A stretch of DNA of 60,744 bases from NCBI GenBank assembly GCA_024399545.1, contig JAKSNS010000012.1:1-60744 (forward strand), in the 5' to 3' direction. Position numbers and translations under genes: made by a program. The notes beneath the pieces are model-generated. The model was not told the origin of the DNA. It was given only the letters and a program-made list of their open reading frames with translations, and did not search any database. This document shows positions 1 to 7,763 of this stretch, in pieces. How positions within the stretch are numbered: position 1 is the stretch's first letter; each line of letters starts with the position of its first letter. The DNA comes from Paludibacteraceae bacterium. Lineage in GTDB: Bacteria; Bacteroidota; Bacteroidia; Bacteroidales; Paludibacteraceae.

Positions 1-72
1 AAACGTCAATTTTGTGCCTCAAAGTTTTCAATTGCCTGAGATGCCTTTATTTATACGGGCTCTCGATATGTC

Positions 73-1014
73 TCATCCTGCAATTTGACCTATAAGTCCA
101 AAATTATTCCAGTCAGTTAAATCCGTGCTATACAGCAAACTTACTGTAAGGTCATCAGATCCAGCTTTCTTCATTTCAATTGTCACATTATCAGAAAGAG
201 CAGTGAAGCAGAAATAGTTAGGTGTAGGTGTCATGTTGATATTGTAGATATGGTTTGCCACAAGTGTTGCGGCAACAGTCTTGCTCCAGATGATGCCGTT
301 TCCGTTATAGAACTTGATGTTCAGGCTTTCGTATTCTGCTGCTGGGAGGGCGATATAGACAAACTCGCCAGTTGCGAAAGCAGCATTTTCTTCTTTAGCA
401 ACCGTTACTGTCTTGTAGGTGTCATCTTCCAGACTTGCGTCCATTACGGCGGCATTGTCATCAATTATGAAAGCGCCATTGATTGCCTTGTCTGCCATAA
501 CCTCAATCTTTGTGGCACCATTCACATACGATGGCAACTCAATCTTGAGAGCGGCACAGATGTTGTGGAACGTAAGTACGTGGTCACTGCCGCAAGTTGC
601 GTACATAGGCAGGTTTCTAACCTTTCCGCTCTCGTATGTCTGAATGGCAGGAAGAACGGCTGATGCTTCTGTTTCAGATGGGTTTTCCACTCCATAGAAG
701 GCATGGAATGTCGAACCTGTTGCGTTACCGCCTGAAAATACCACAGAGGTGCCTGACGTGTTGGTCGTGTAGGCGGAACCGTTGATGTAAATAATGTCAC
801 CACTCTCCCAGAAAACATTATTGCCATTGATTGTCGTCATCTGGCTCATGCCGTCTTTGACGCGTGGGGCATTCTGTGGGTTCGCACCATTGTCGATTGT
901 TGCCAGGAACTCGTTTTCGCCAAAAGCAACGTTCTCTGGCGCATTCTGGTCTTTCTTGCAAGATGTTGCAAGGAGCATCACCATTGCTGTGGCTACAATG
1001 AAAAGTTTCTTCAT
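73..1014 (-). CDS. fimbrillin-like lipoprotein, 3' end possibly degraded
   Basis: The 313-residue protein starts with a lipoprotein signal peptide (MKKLFIVATAMVMLLATSC), so the lipidated Cys is residue 19 and the mature protein should sit at the outer membrane. The ATG at 1014 is preferred over upstream in-frame starts because the signal peptide begins there and an AAAGGAGGAA-like ribosome site precedes it. Motifs such as WESGDIIYING and the LPMYATCGSDHVLTFHN segment resemble fimbrillin/Mfa-like pilin lipoproteins of Bacteroidales; this is family resemblance from memory. It follows a 54-residue mini-ORF by 19 bp. After the TGA at 73, another frame reads VKLQDETYREPV, stop, IKASQAIENFEAQN, which looks like the missing end of the last domain, so the C-terminus may be frameshifted. 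The gene end is close to the window edge. Confidence 0.7.
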   Translation of the reverse strand: MKKLFIVATAMVMLLATSCKKDQNAPENVAFGENEFLATIDNGANPQNAPRVKDGMSQMTTINGNNVFWESGDIIYINGSAYTTNTSGTSVVFSGGNATGSTFHAFYGVENPSETEASAVLPAIQTYESGKVRNLPMYATCGSDHVLTFHNICAALKIELPSYVNGATKIEVMADKAINGAFIIDDNAAVMDASLEDDTYKTVTVAKEENAAFATGEFVYIALPAAEYESLNIKFYNGNGIIWSKTVAATLVANHIYNINMTPTPNYFCFTALSDNVTIEMKKAGSDDLTVSLLYSTDLTDWNNFGLIGQIAG

Positions 1015-1033
1015 AATTGCTTTCCTCCTTTTT

Positions 1034-1198
1034 TTACATGTTGATTTCGTCACCGCTGTCGTGTTCATAAGTTGTGACTGCCTCAGTCGATGATGATGGG
1101 TTTTGGGTGAAATCACCACCACTCGCCACAAAGAATTTGGCGTTTGCCCTGTCCTGCATTATAAGCTCGAACTCAGGCGTTGAATGTTGTTTGTTCAT
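1034..1198 (-). CDS. 54-residue mini-ORF upstream of lipoprotein
   Basis: An ATG at 1198 opens 54 codons (begins MNKQHSTPEFELIMQDRANA, ends SGDEINM) and stops 19 bp before the lipoprotein start, so the two are probably co-transcribed and perhaps translationally coupled. There is no signal peptide. Short peptides with a Pro-Glu-hydrophobic N-terminal pattern are often found beside fimbrillin-like lipoproteins in Bacteroidales, but I cannot name a family. The function is unknown. The AT-rich stretch in front of the ATG is typical of Bacteroidetes translation starts. Confidence 0.55.
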   Translation of the reverse strand: MNKQHSTPEFELIMQDRANAKFFVASGGDFTQNPSSSTEAVTTYEHDSGDEINM

Positions 1199-1239
1199 TT
1201 AGCTGTTATTATTAAATTGTTATTGTTGACAAAACGAAA

Positions 1240-1273
1240 GGCGCGCAACACCATCATTTTGGTGTTGCACGCC
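1240..1273 (-). promoter_or_regulatory. leader hairpin upstream of mini-ORF/lipoprotein
   Basis: The sequence forms a 13-bp stem with one mismatch (GGCGTGCAACACC / GGTGTTGCGCGCC on the minus strand) around an 8-nt loop. A T-rich run follows on the transcript side. It lies 42 bp upstream of the mini-ORF start, inside a leader of roughly 260 nt, and could be an attenuator or an RNA-stabilising hairpin. No known riboswitch was recognised. Confidence 0.5.
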
Positions 1274-1460
1274 CTCACTCTATATGCAGTTATGGATATT
1301 GGGGACTGCCTCCGCTAATGAAGCCTCTCGAATTACCCCCCCCTATAAATTGCAGACATACAAGAGGTTGCGTTCGGCAAAACACAGCCTCCCTTATCAG
1401 TTTGCAATGCAATATAAGATATTGGTTTCAGCCTCATAATACAGTCAAAGTTTCGGACTG

Positions 1461-1468
1461 TAAAGGTA
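1461..1468 (-). promoter_or_regulatory. candidate -7 box for mini-ORF/lipoprotein transcript
   Basis: On the minus strand this reads TACCTTTA, one base off the Bacteroidetes TAnnTTTG box. A TTTG at 1493-1496 is the nearest -33 candidate, but the spacing of 24 is longer than the usual 19-21. The stretch 1274-1532 otherwise holds only an untranslated leader with an 8-base C/G tract at 1336-1343. Confidence 0.35.
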
Positions 1469-1532
1469 CGACATTTTTTTGGATTGGGCAAGCAAATTTC
1501 GATATTTTTTCCAAGGCATTTCATTAGACTTA

Positions 1533-2525
1533 TTACCCGTTAATCAAATGCCATATCTTGTCCTTCAATTCGTCAAGATTGATTCTTCCCGCTGACGAAA
1601 ACATGACGTGCGGCACATCCTTTGGTAACTTCTTTTCTATCTTAGACCACTCCTTTTCTTCGACAAGGTCGCATTTTGAAATACCCAATATTCGCTGTTT
1701 AACCAATAACTCAGGGTTGTACTCCTCCAATTCGTGAAGCAAAATCTCATACTCCTTGTTATGGTCCTCAGTATCGGCAGGGACAAGGAAGAGTAAAACG
1801 GAGTTCCTCTCGATATGCCTCAGAAACCTGAGTCCCAATCCTTTACCCTCGTGCGCACCCTCGATAATTCCTGGGATGTCAGCCATACAGAACGACTGGT
1901 TATCCCTGTAGGCAACAATCCCAAGGTTGGGTGTCAGAGTGGTGAATGGGTAGTTGGCTATCTCTGGTTTGGCGGCAGAAACGACGCTCAGCAAAGTAGA
2001 TTTACCTGCATTAGGAAATCCCACCAAACCAACGTCAGCCAACAACTTCAACTCAAGGATTACGTTCATCTCCTGCCTTGGCTCGCCAGGTTGCGCGAAA
2101 CGTGGGGTTTGAAGGGTGGCACTCCTGAAATGCCAGTTGCCCAAGCCGCCACGACCGCCCTTCAGGAGGATGAACTCCTGCTTGTCCTCGGTGATGTCGC
2201 ATATAAACTCGCCTGTATCAGCATTATGGATTGCTGTGCCGCAAGGGACGTCAATATACTTATCCTCCCCGTTTGCGCCAAAACTGCGTGACTCTCCGCC
2301 CGCACCTCCATCAGTCGCCATAATGTGGCGGGTGTAGCGAAGGTGAATCAATGTCCAGTAGTTGCGGTTGCCACGCACAATAACGTGACCACCACGACCG
2401 CCATCACCTCCGTCAGGACCACCCTTAGGAATGTATTTCGCACGGTGCAAATGTGCCGAACCTGGTCCCCCATGACCCGAGCGACAATAGATTTTAGCAT
2501 AGTCTATGAAGTTGGATTCTGCCAT
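1533..2525 (-). CDS. obg: Obg GTPase (ribosome assembly)
   Basis: The 330-residue protein has the glycine-rich Obg fold at residues 1-160 (for example [16 protein letters not shown]) and then a G domain with G1 GFPNAGKST at 169-177, switch region YPFTTLTP, G3 DIPGIIEGA and a G4-like SKCD. Obg binds the large ribosomal subunit during late assembly and links GTP levels to growth. The optional C-terminal OCT extension is missing. It starts 3 bp after adk ends and forms an hpt-adk-obg operon transcribed leftward. Confidence 0.97.
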   Translation of the reverse strand: MAESNFIDYAKIYCRSGHGGPGSAHLHRAKYIPKGGPDGGDGGRGGHVIVRGNRNYWTLIHLRYTRHIMATDGGAGGESRSFGANGEDKYIDVPCGTAIHNADTGEFICDITEDKQEFILLKGGRGGLGNWHFRSATLQTPRFAQPGEPRQEMNVILELKLLADVGLVGFPNAGKSTLLSVVSAAKPEIANYPFTTLTPNLGIVAYRDNQSFCMADIPGIIEGAHEGKGLGLRFLRHIERNSVLLFLVPADTEDHNKEYEILLHELEEYNPELLVKQRILGISKCDLVEEKEWSKIEKKLPKDVPHVMFSSAGRINLDELKDKIWHLING

Positions 2526-2528
2526 CTA

Positions 2529-3104
2529 TTATCCTTTATGAGATTCTATTATCCTTTTAATCTGTGCGAAACACTCATCGACGGTCGTATTGTTGTCAGC
2601 CTCGGTCAACCTGCCGCTTGCACGGTAGAACTCGATGACTGGCAATGTGTTCTCAGTATAGACCGCCAAACGTTTCTCTATAGTCTCCTTGTTATCATCC
2701 GCACGCCCCGACGTTTGTCCACGAAGAATCAGCCGCTCAACCAAAGTCTCGTGTTTCACGTTCATAACCAGCAGTATGTCAATCTTTGCACCGACACCCG
2801 CAAGCATTTTGTCCAATGCGCCAGCCTGTGCGACCGTTCTTGGAAAACCATCGAAAATGAAGCCTTTCGCGTCTTTATGCTCCAATATTTGTTTGTGGAG
2901 CATCTCTATCATCACCTCGTCAGGCACCAAACGGCCATCAGCAATAATCTGCTCGGCCTGTTTGCCAATCTTTGAACCAGCCTTGATTTCAGCCCTAAGC
3001 ATATCCCCAGTAGATATGTGGAATAAACCATAGTTCTTGACTATCAAGTCACTCTGCGTCCCCTTGCCCGAGCCAGGGGCACCTGTGATTACAATATTAA
3101 GCAT
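2529..3104 (-). CDS. adk: adenylate kinase
   Basis: The 191-residue protein begins with the P-loop GAPGSGKGTQ and carries DGFPRT and the LID-side RADDN motif. It interconverts ATP + AMP and 2 ADP in the cytoplasm. The LID is the short, zinc-free type, which fits the length. It lies between hpt (40 bp upstream) and obg (3 bp downstream), so nucleotide salvage and energy balance share an operon with a GTPase. Confidence 0.97.
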   Translation of the reverse strand: MLNIVITGAPGSGKGTQSDLIVKNYGLFHISTGDMLRAEIKAGSKIGKQAEQIIADGRLVPDEVMIEMLHKQILEHKDAKGFIFDGFPRTVAQAGALDKMLAGVGAKIDILLVMNVKHETLVERLILRGQTSGRADDNKETIEKRLAVYTENTLPVIEFYRASGRLTEADNNTTVDECFAQIKRIIESHKG

Positions 3105-3144
3105 ATCTATATTCTTTTAGAGGGGTTTGATTCGTAACCCACCT

Positions 3145-3681
3145 TTAATTTTTCAATTTATATATCGACCTCAGATTACGACCGTATTGGTTATAATCCA
3201 AGCCAAAACCAACGATGAAGTCATCCTCGATTTCCATCAGTTCATAGTCAATCTTAATGTCGTACCTCATCAGTTTCGGTTTGACAAAAGCAGCGGCAAT
3301 CCTAATCGCCTTGGCATCCCTTTTCGCCAACATCTCCAACATAGACTTCATCGTCAGACCAGACTCTACAATATCCTCGATTATGACAACCGTGCGCCCC
3401 TTCACATCCCTGTTCAAACCCAACTGCTCATGCAACTCACCCGTAGATTTCGTGCCAACATACGATGAAACCTTCACGAAACATATCTCTGCGGCAAAGT
3501 TCAGACGCTTCATCAACTCGGCAGCAAAAATAAATGCGCCACTCAACATAATGACAAAAAGCGGATTTTCATCCTCAAGGTCTGCCTTCATCTGCTTTGT
3601 CATGACATCCAACCTACGTTCTATCTCTTCGTAAGGTATGTATAAATCAAAGACTTTGTCTAATACTTTAACCTCGTCCAT
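3145..3681 (-). CDS. hpt: hypoxanthine phosphoribosyltransferase
   Basis: The protein starts at MDEVKVLDKVFDL (ATG at 3681). A longer reading upstream to 3756 runs through the promoter and is rejected. The PRPP-binding motif VVIIEDIVESGLT is present, followed by the purine-site region with KPKLMR and the GFGLDYNQYGRNL end. It converts hypoxanthine or guanine with PRPP into IMP or GMP. Length (178 residues) matches the family. It is the first gene of the leftward hpt-adk-obg operon. Confidence 0.95.
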   Translation of the reverse strand: MDEVKVLDKVFDLYIPYEEIERRLDVMTKQMKADLEDENPLFVIMLSGAFIFAAELMKRLNFAAEICFVKVSSYVGTKSTGELHEQLGLNRDVKGRTVVIIEDIVESGLTMKSMLEMLAKRDAKAIRIAAAFVKPKLMRYDIKIDYELMEIEDDFIVGFGLDYNQYGRNLRSIYKLKN

Positions 3682-3702
3682 AACAGATATGAAAATTTGG
3701 TG

Positions 3703-3710
3703 CAAAGATA
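3703..3710 (-). promoter_or_regulatory. -7 box of hpt-adk-obg promoter
   Basis: The minus strand reads TATCTTTG, a perfect TAnnTTTG box, 21 bp before the hpt ATG. The -33 region is AT-rich without a clear TTTG. It supports the short start chosen for hpt. Confidence 0.65.
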
Positions 3711-3834
3711 CGAATAATAAATATATAAACCTAATTTTTTTCGCAAATATTATCACCTTGTATTTTAATTCTTTTTCTATTAGTGGTTTAAGGCTTCATA
3801 CATATAATAATGTGTATTTTTTTTGCCGAAAAGG

Positions 3835-3865
3835 TTTTCTATCTGAATTTTTTGTTGTAACTTCG
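3835..3865 (+). promoter_or_regulatory. candidate topA promoter
   Basis: TTTT at 3835-3838, then 19 nt, then TAACTTCG at 3858-3865 resembles the Bacteroidetes -33/-7 pair with one mismatch in the -7 box. It lies 38 bp before the topA ATG in the divergent hpt-topA gap. Confidence 0.4.
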
Positions 3866-3902
3866 CGCCCCGAAATATAAAACCGAATAGCGAACATTTA
3901 TT

Positions 3903-6215
3903 ATGCCATCAAATCTTGTAATCGTTGAGTCTCCAGCCAAGGCAAAGACTATAGAAAAGTTTCTTGGTAAGGAGTTTAAGGTTATGTCTTCATACGGTCA
4001 TATCCGTGACTTGAAGAAAACAGGCCTTGGTATCGACATCGAGGGGAACTTCAACCCACTGTACGAAATCCCTGCCGATAAGAAAAAAGTTGTATCCGAA
4101 CTGACCAAAGCAGCATCCGCCGCCGACATAGTCTGGTTAGCATCCGATGAAGACCGCGAAGGGGAAGCAATCGCTTGGCACCTTTACGAAGTACTCAAAC
4201 TTAAGAATAAAACAACACACCGCATCGTTTTCCACGAGATTACCAAGAACGCAATCCTTGAGGCTATCCAGAACCCACGCGACATCAATGTCAATGTCGT
4301 CGATGCCCAGCAGGCTCGCCGTGTCCTTGACCGTATCGTTGGTTTTGAACTTAGCCCTGTACTCTGGAAAAAAATCAAGACCTCCCTATCGGCTGGCCGC
4401 GTGCAGTCTGTCACCGTTCGTCTTGTCGTAGAGCGCGAACGCGAAATAAACAAATTCAAACCAGAGGAGTCTTACCGCATAGTAGCCGAGTTCATAGCTG
4501 AAGGCAACATCCGTTTCAAGGCTGAACTTCGCACTAAGATAGCAACCAAGGAGGAGGCGGAGGCACTACTCAAACATGCCACAACCGCTTCAGGCTACCA
4601 AGTAACCTCCGTCGAGACTAAACCAATGAAGCGACACCCATTACCTCCTTTCACAACCTCAACATTGCAACAGGAGGCTTCGCGCAAATACGGGTTTCCT
4701 GTCGCCACTACGATGCAGATTGCCCAATCGCTTTACGAGCAGGGTAAGATAACCTATATGCGTACAGACTCGGTCAACCTTTCTTCGCTCGCCCTCGCCG
4801 CTTCCCGTCAGATGATTATTGATTCATACGGCAAGGAGTATTTCAATGGCCACCAATACACCACCAAGTCAAAAGGTGCACAGGAGGCCCACGAGGCTAT
4901 CCGCCCTACTTATATGGACGTTCGTGAAATCGAGGGGACACTCCAAGAACGCAGACTTTACGACCTTATATGGAAACGCACCATCGCCTCGCAAATGGCT
5001 GATGCAGAAATCGAAAGGACTACTGTCACAGTCGAGATGAACGACTCAGAATATAAGTTCGTCACCTCTGGTGAATGCGTCAAGTTTGAAGGCTACCGCA
5101 AGATCTACAGCGAATCGTACGATGATGCGCAGGAAGAAATACAGACCCTTCCTAACATCAAAGCAGGTATGGCAATCTCGCTTGACAATATGCTTGCCAC
5201 ACAACGTTTCTCAGCAAAACCTTCCCGTTACACTGAGGCGTCGCTCGTCCATAAGCTTGAGGAACTCGGCATTGGACGTCCTTCAACCTATGCACCTATA
5301 ATCTCGACAATTATTAAACGCGGTTACGTGGATAAACACGAGATTGAGAACCCTTCACGCCAATACACGAGCCTACTGCTCAAGGATGGCGAAATCAGCG
5401 AGGGTTATAAAATCGACAAAGCTTACGTAGAAAAAGGCAAACTCTCCCCTACCGACATTGGGCTTGTGGTTAACGACTACCTGATGGACAATTTCCCTAA
5501 CATTATGGATTATAATTTCACCGCCAATATCGAAGAGCAATTCGACCAGATTGCCGATGGTGATATGAAATGGGAAGACTCCATCGCAACATTCTACGCC
5601 CCATTCCATACAGACGTAGATTCCGCCTCAAATTCCGTACAAAAAGCCAAGGTGGGTGAACGGCAAGTTGGTGTTGACCCTGTCTCGGGCGAGCCTGTCT
5701 TTGTAAAAATCGGACGTTACGGACCTGTAGCCCAGATAGGTGCCGCTGGCGATGACGACCATAAACCTCGTTTCGCAGCACTCAAGACTGGGCAGAGCCT
5801 TGAGACTATCACTCTTGAGGAGACTCTTGAACTATTCAAACTCCCTTACGAATTGGGCGAGTTCGAGGGCAAGAAACTTATCGTGGGGTCAGGACGTTTT
5901 GGACCATATCTCCGTTTTGGCTCAAATTATGTTTCAATCCCTAAGACCGACGATCCTCTCAATCTCTCTATGATTCGCGCCATTCAGATTATTGAGGACA
6001 AACGTGCCGCCGACCTTGCCAAAGTCATCGTCAAGTTCGAGAAAGAGGATATCACCGTCCTTCACGGGCGTCTCAGTTCCGTGTATATCTCGCATGCAGG
6101 TGAGAACTACCGAATACCTAAGACCATTGACGTCGAGAATATTACGCTTGAACAATGCCTTGAAATCATAGGGAACGAAGCGAATAAAACAAAAACGAAG
6201 AAAAAGAAGAAATAA
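3903..6215 (+). CDS. topA: DNA topoisomerase I (type IA)
   Basis: The 770-residue enzyme relaxes negative supercoils through a transient 5'-phosphotyrosine bond. The TOPRIM domain is at the N-terminus (VESPAKAKTIEKFLG near residue 8, SDEDREGEAIAWHL at 81-94 with the acidic triad). The active-site Tyr is residue 285 in GKITYMRTDS. The C-terminal part has family repeat units (VKIGRYGPVAQIG, GSGRFGPYLRFG) instead of four-Cys zinc ribbons and ends in a Lys-rich tail, as usual for Bacteroidetes TopA. It is divergent from hpt and followed by a strong terminator. Confidence 0.97.
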   Translation: MPSNLVIVESPAKAKTIEKFLGKEFKVMSSYGHIRDLKKTGLGIDIEGNFNPLYEIPADKKKVVSELTKAASAADIVWLASDEDREGEAIAWHLYEVLKLKNKTTHRIVFHEITKNAILEAIQNPRDINVNVVDAQQARRVLDRIVGFELSPVLWKKIKTSLSAGRVQSVTVRLVVEREREINKFKPEESYRIVAEFIAEGNIRFKAELRTKIATKEEAEALLKHATTASGYQVTSVETKPMKRHPLPPFTTSTLQQEASRKYGFPVATTMQIAQSLYEQGKITYMRTDSVNLSSLALAASRQMIIDSYGKEYFNGHQYTTKSKGAQEAHEAIRPTYMDVREIEGTLQERRLYDLIWKRTIASQMADAEIERTTVTVEMNDSEYKFVTSGECVKFEGYRKIYSESYDDAQEEIQTLPNIKAGMAISLDNMLATQRFSAKPSRYTEASLVHKLEELGIGRPSTYAPIISTIIKRGYVDKHEIENPSRQYTSLLLKDGEISEGYKIDKAYVEKGKLSPTDIGLVVNDYLMDNFPNIMDYNFTANIEEQFDQIADGDMKWEDSIATFYAPFHTDVDSASNSVQKAKVGERQVGVDPVSGEPVFVKIGRYGPVAQIGAAGDDDHKPRFAALKTGQSLETITLEETLELFKLPYELGEFEGKKLIVGSGRFGPYLRFGSNYVSIPKTDDPLNLSMIRAIQIIEDKRAADLAKVIVKFEKEDITVLHGRLSSVYISHAGENYRIPKTIDVENITLEQCLEIIGNEANKTKTKKKKK

Positions 6216-6223
6216 TAATAGTC

Positions 6224-6257
6224 TCGTGTGGGTGAGATATCACCCACACGATTTTTT
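6224..6257 (+). terminator. topA intrinsic terminator
   Basis: A perfect 12-bp stem (TCGTGTGGGTGA / TCACCCACACGA) with a 4-nt loop is followed by a run of six T. Confidence 0.9.
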
Positions 6258-6380
6258 ATAGGGGGGGGTATTTTTTCGACACATTTATATTATTACTACG
6301 TAATAGGGAGTGTGGGATCAGGATTTTAATTGATATTGGCGAATTGTGTGTGACGGTAAATAAATGAGTTAGTGAAATGA

Positions 6381-7541
6381 GAGGGTTGTTTGAGGGGTGT
6401 CGGAGAGAGGTGCTTTTGTCTGGCAGGAGAGGCAAAAAAACAGGTTGTTTTCATAGATGAGTTGCCATGGATGGACACGCCGGGGTCAGAACTGCTGAGT
6501 GCTGTCGAATCTTTCTGGAATGGCTGGGACGACAGCAGGGATAATCTTTTGTTCATCGTTTGCGGCAGTGCTACCTCGTGGATGGAACAGAAACTGGTGC
6601 GGAATTACGGAGGTCTTTATGGCAGGTTGACATACGAATTGCACCTAAAGCCTTTTTTGTTGGGCGAGGTGGAACAGTATCTGAAATACAGGAAAATCCA
6701 ACTAAGCAGGATGGATGTTGCGATAGCCTATATGGTTTTTGGAGGGATGCCGTATTACCTGAATTTCTTCGAGAAGGGATTGAGTCTGACGCAGAATATA
6801 GACCGTATTATGTTTGGACGCAATGCACGTCTGGCAAAAGAGATGGATATTTTGTTTAAGTCGCAGTTCCGCAATCCAGAACTGTACGAGCGTGTGGTGA
6901 TGTGCCTCAGCCAAAGAAGGTATGGCTACAGTCGCGCGGAGATTTCGGCGATGACAGGAATAAGTTCGGGCAGCAGACTCAGTGTTATTCTCGATGCGCT
7001 TGAGGGGAGCGATTTCATTGAAAGTTACAAGCCTTTTGATGCTGTGGCGAAGGAGGTTTTGTATAGACTGACTGACCCATTCTGCCTTTTTTCCATGCGT
7101 TTCAAGGAGTGTAGAGGCGAGCATTACTGGCAGGAAAACCAGCATGGCGCATATATCCGGAGTTGAACAGGAATGGCATTCGAGCATCTTTGCACATTGC
7201 ATATAGACAGAATCAAGCAGAGGCTCGGAATCTCGGGAATGCAGGCAGATGTTATGGCTTTTACGCTGAGAGGCGATGAGAACCATGATGGTATGCAATG
7301 CGATATGCTGATAGTCAGACGTGACAATGTGGTCAATCTTTGCGAGATGAAATTCTCGCAAGAGGCTTTTTCGATTGACCGAAGTTACTATTTCACCTTG
7401 CAACATCGTATATAAATGCTTGTTGAACGATTGCTGAAACGTCAAGTCGTCCATCTGACATTCGTAACGACAAATGGCATCAAACATAATGAGTATAGCG
7501 GAATAGTGCAGAATGAGGTTGTATTGGACGATTTGTTCTGA
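6381..7541 (+). pseudogene. decayed AAA ATPase of the DUF234 family
   Basis: One reading frame covers the whole stretch and matches the Bacteroidetes ATP-binding proteins made of an AAA domain and a DUF234 nuclease-like domain. The Walker B region VVFIDELPWMD, the sensor-1 IVCGSATSW, the YGRLTYELHLKPF motif, the DUF234 core QCDMLIVRRDNVVNLCEMKF and the closing VVLDDLF are all present. The N-terminal third with the P-loop is missing. Two stops lie in the same frame: TGA at 7164-7166, where the family usually has Trp (SW-G-AFE), and TAA at 7413-7415, where a Glu codon is likely. No frameshift is needed. It is a truncated relic directly downstream of topA. Confidence 0.8.
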
Positions 7542-7632
7542 TTTTTATTTCAAAAAACGATTTTGTTGACTTCTGGTGTTCAGACAAGCATTATGGGTGT
7601 GTCAGTAATCTCAGTAAAAAACTGAGGGGATT

Positions 7633-7664
7633 CTTGCATAAATCAAAAAATTGTCGTAACTTTG
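7633..7664 (+). promoter_or_regulatory. promoter in front of a truncated gene stub
   Basis: A -33-like CTTG at 7633-7636, then 20 nt, then TAACTTTG at 7657-7664 is a near-consensus Bacteroidetes promoter. It points at a 19-codon reading frame that ends where the next element begins. Confidence 0.6.
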
Positions 7665-7700
7665 CAAAAGGTTTTTGTCTAATACAAGAAAAGAGATGAT

Positions 7701-7760
7701 ATGCAAACTTTTATAGAAGCATACGACAATGAAGTTTATTTCCAGTCGGAGAAAAAATAG
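7701..7760 (+). pseudogene. 19-codon 5' stub of a lost gene
   Basis: ATG at 7701 reads MQTFIEAYDNEVYFQSEKK and stops at 7760, 3 bp before the 3' end of the oppositely oriented polyvalent protein gene. With a good promoter 36 bp upstream, it looks like the start of a gene whose body was replaced. The gene cannot be identified. Confidence 0.4.
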
Positions 7761-7763
7761 GGC

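Noticed and set aside
1333-1524. 63-residue open frame in the lipoprotein leader
   Set aside because: It spans the promoter box and the G8 tract and has no protein-like features.
6381-7541. TGA at 7164 read as Trp (stop-codon recoding)
   Set aside because: TGA is the natural stop of many intact genes here (aroQ, the restriction gene), and the same relic also has a TAA stop and lacks its P-loop, so decay is simpler.
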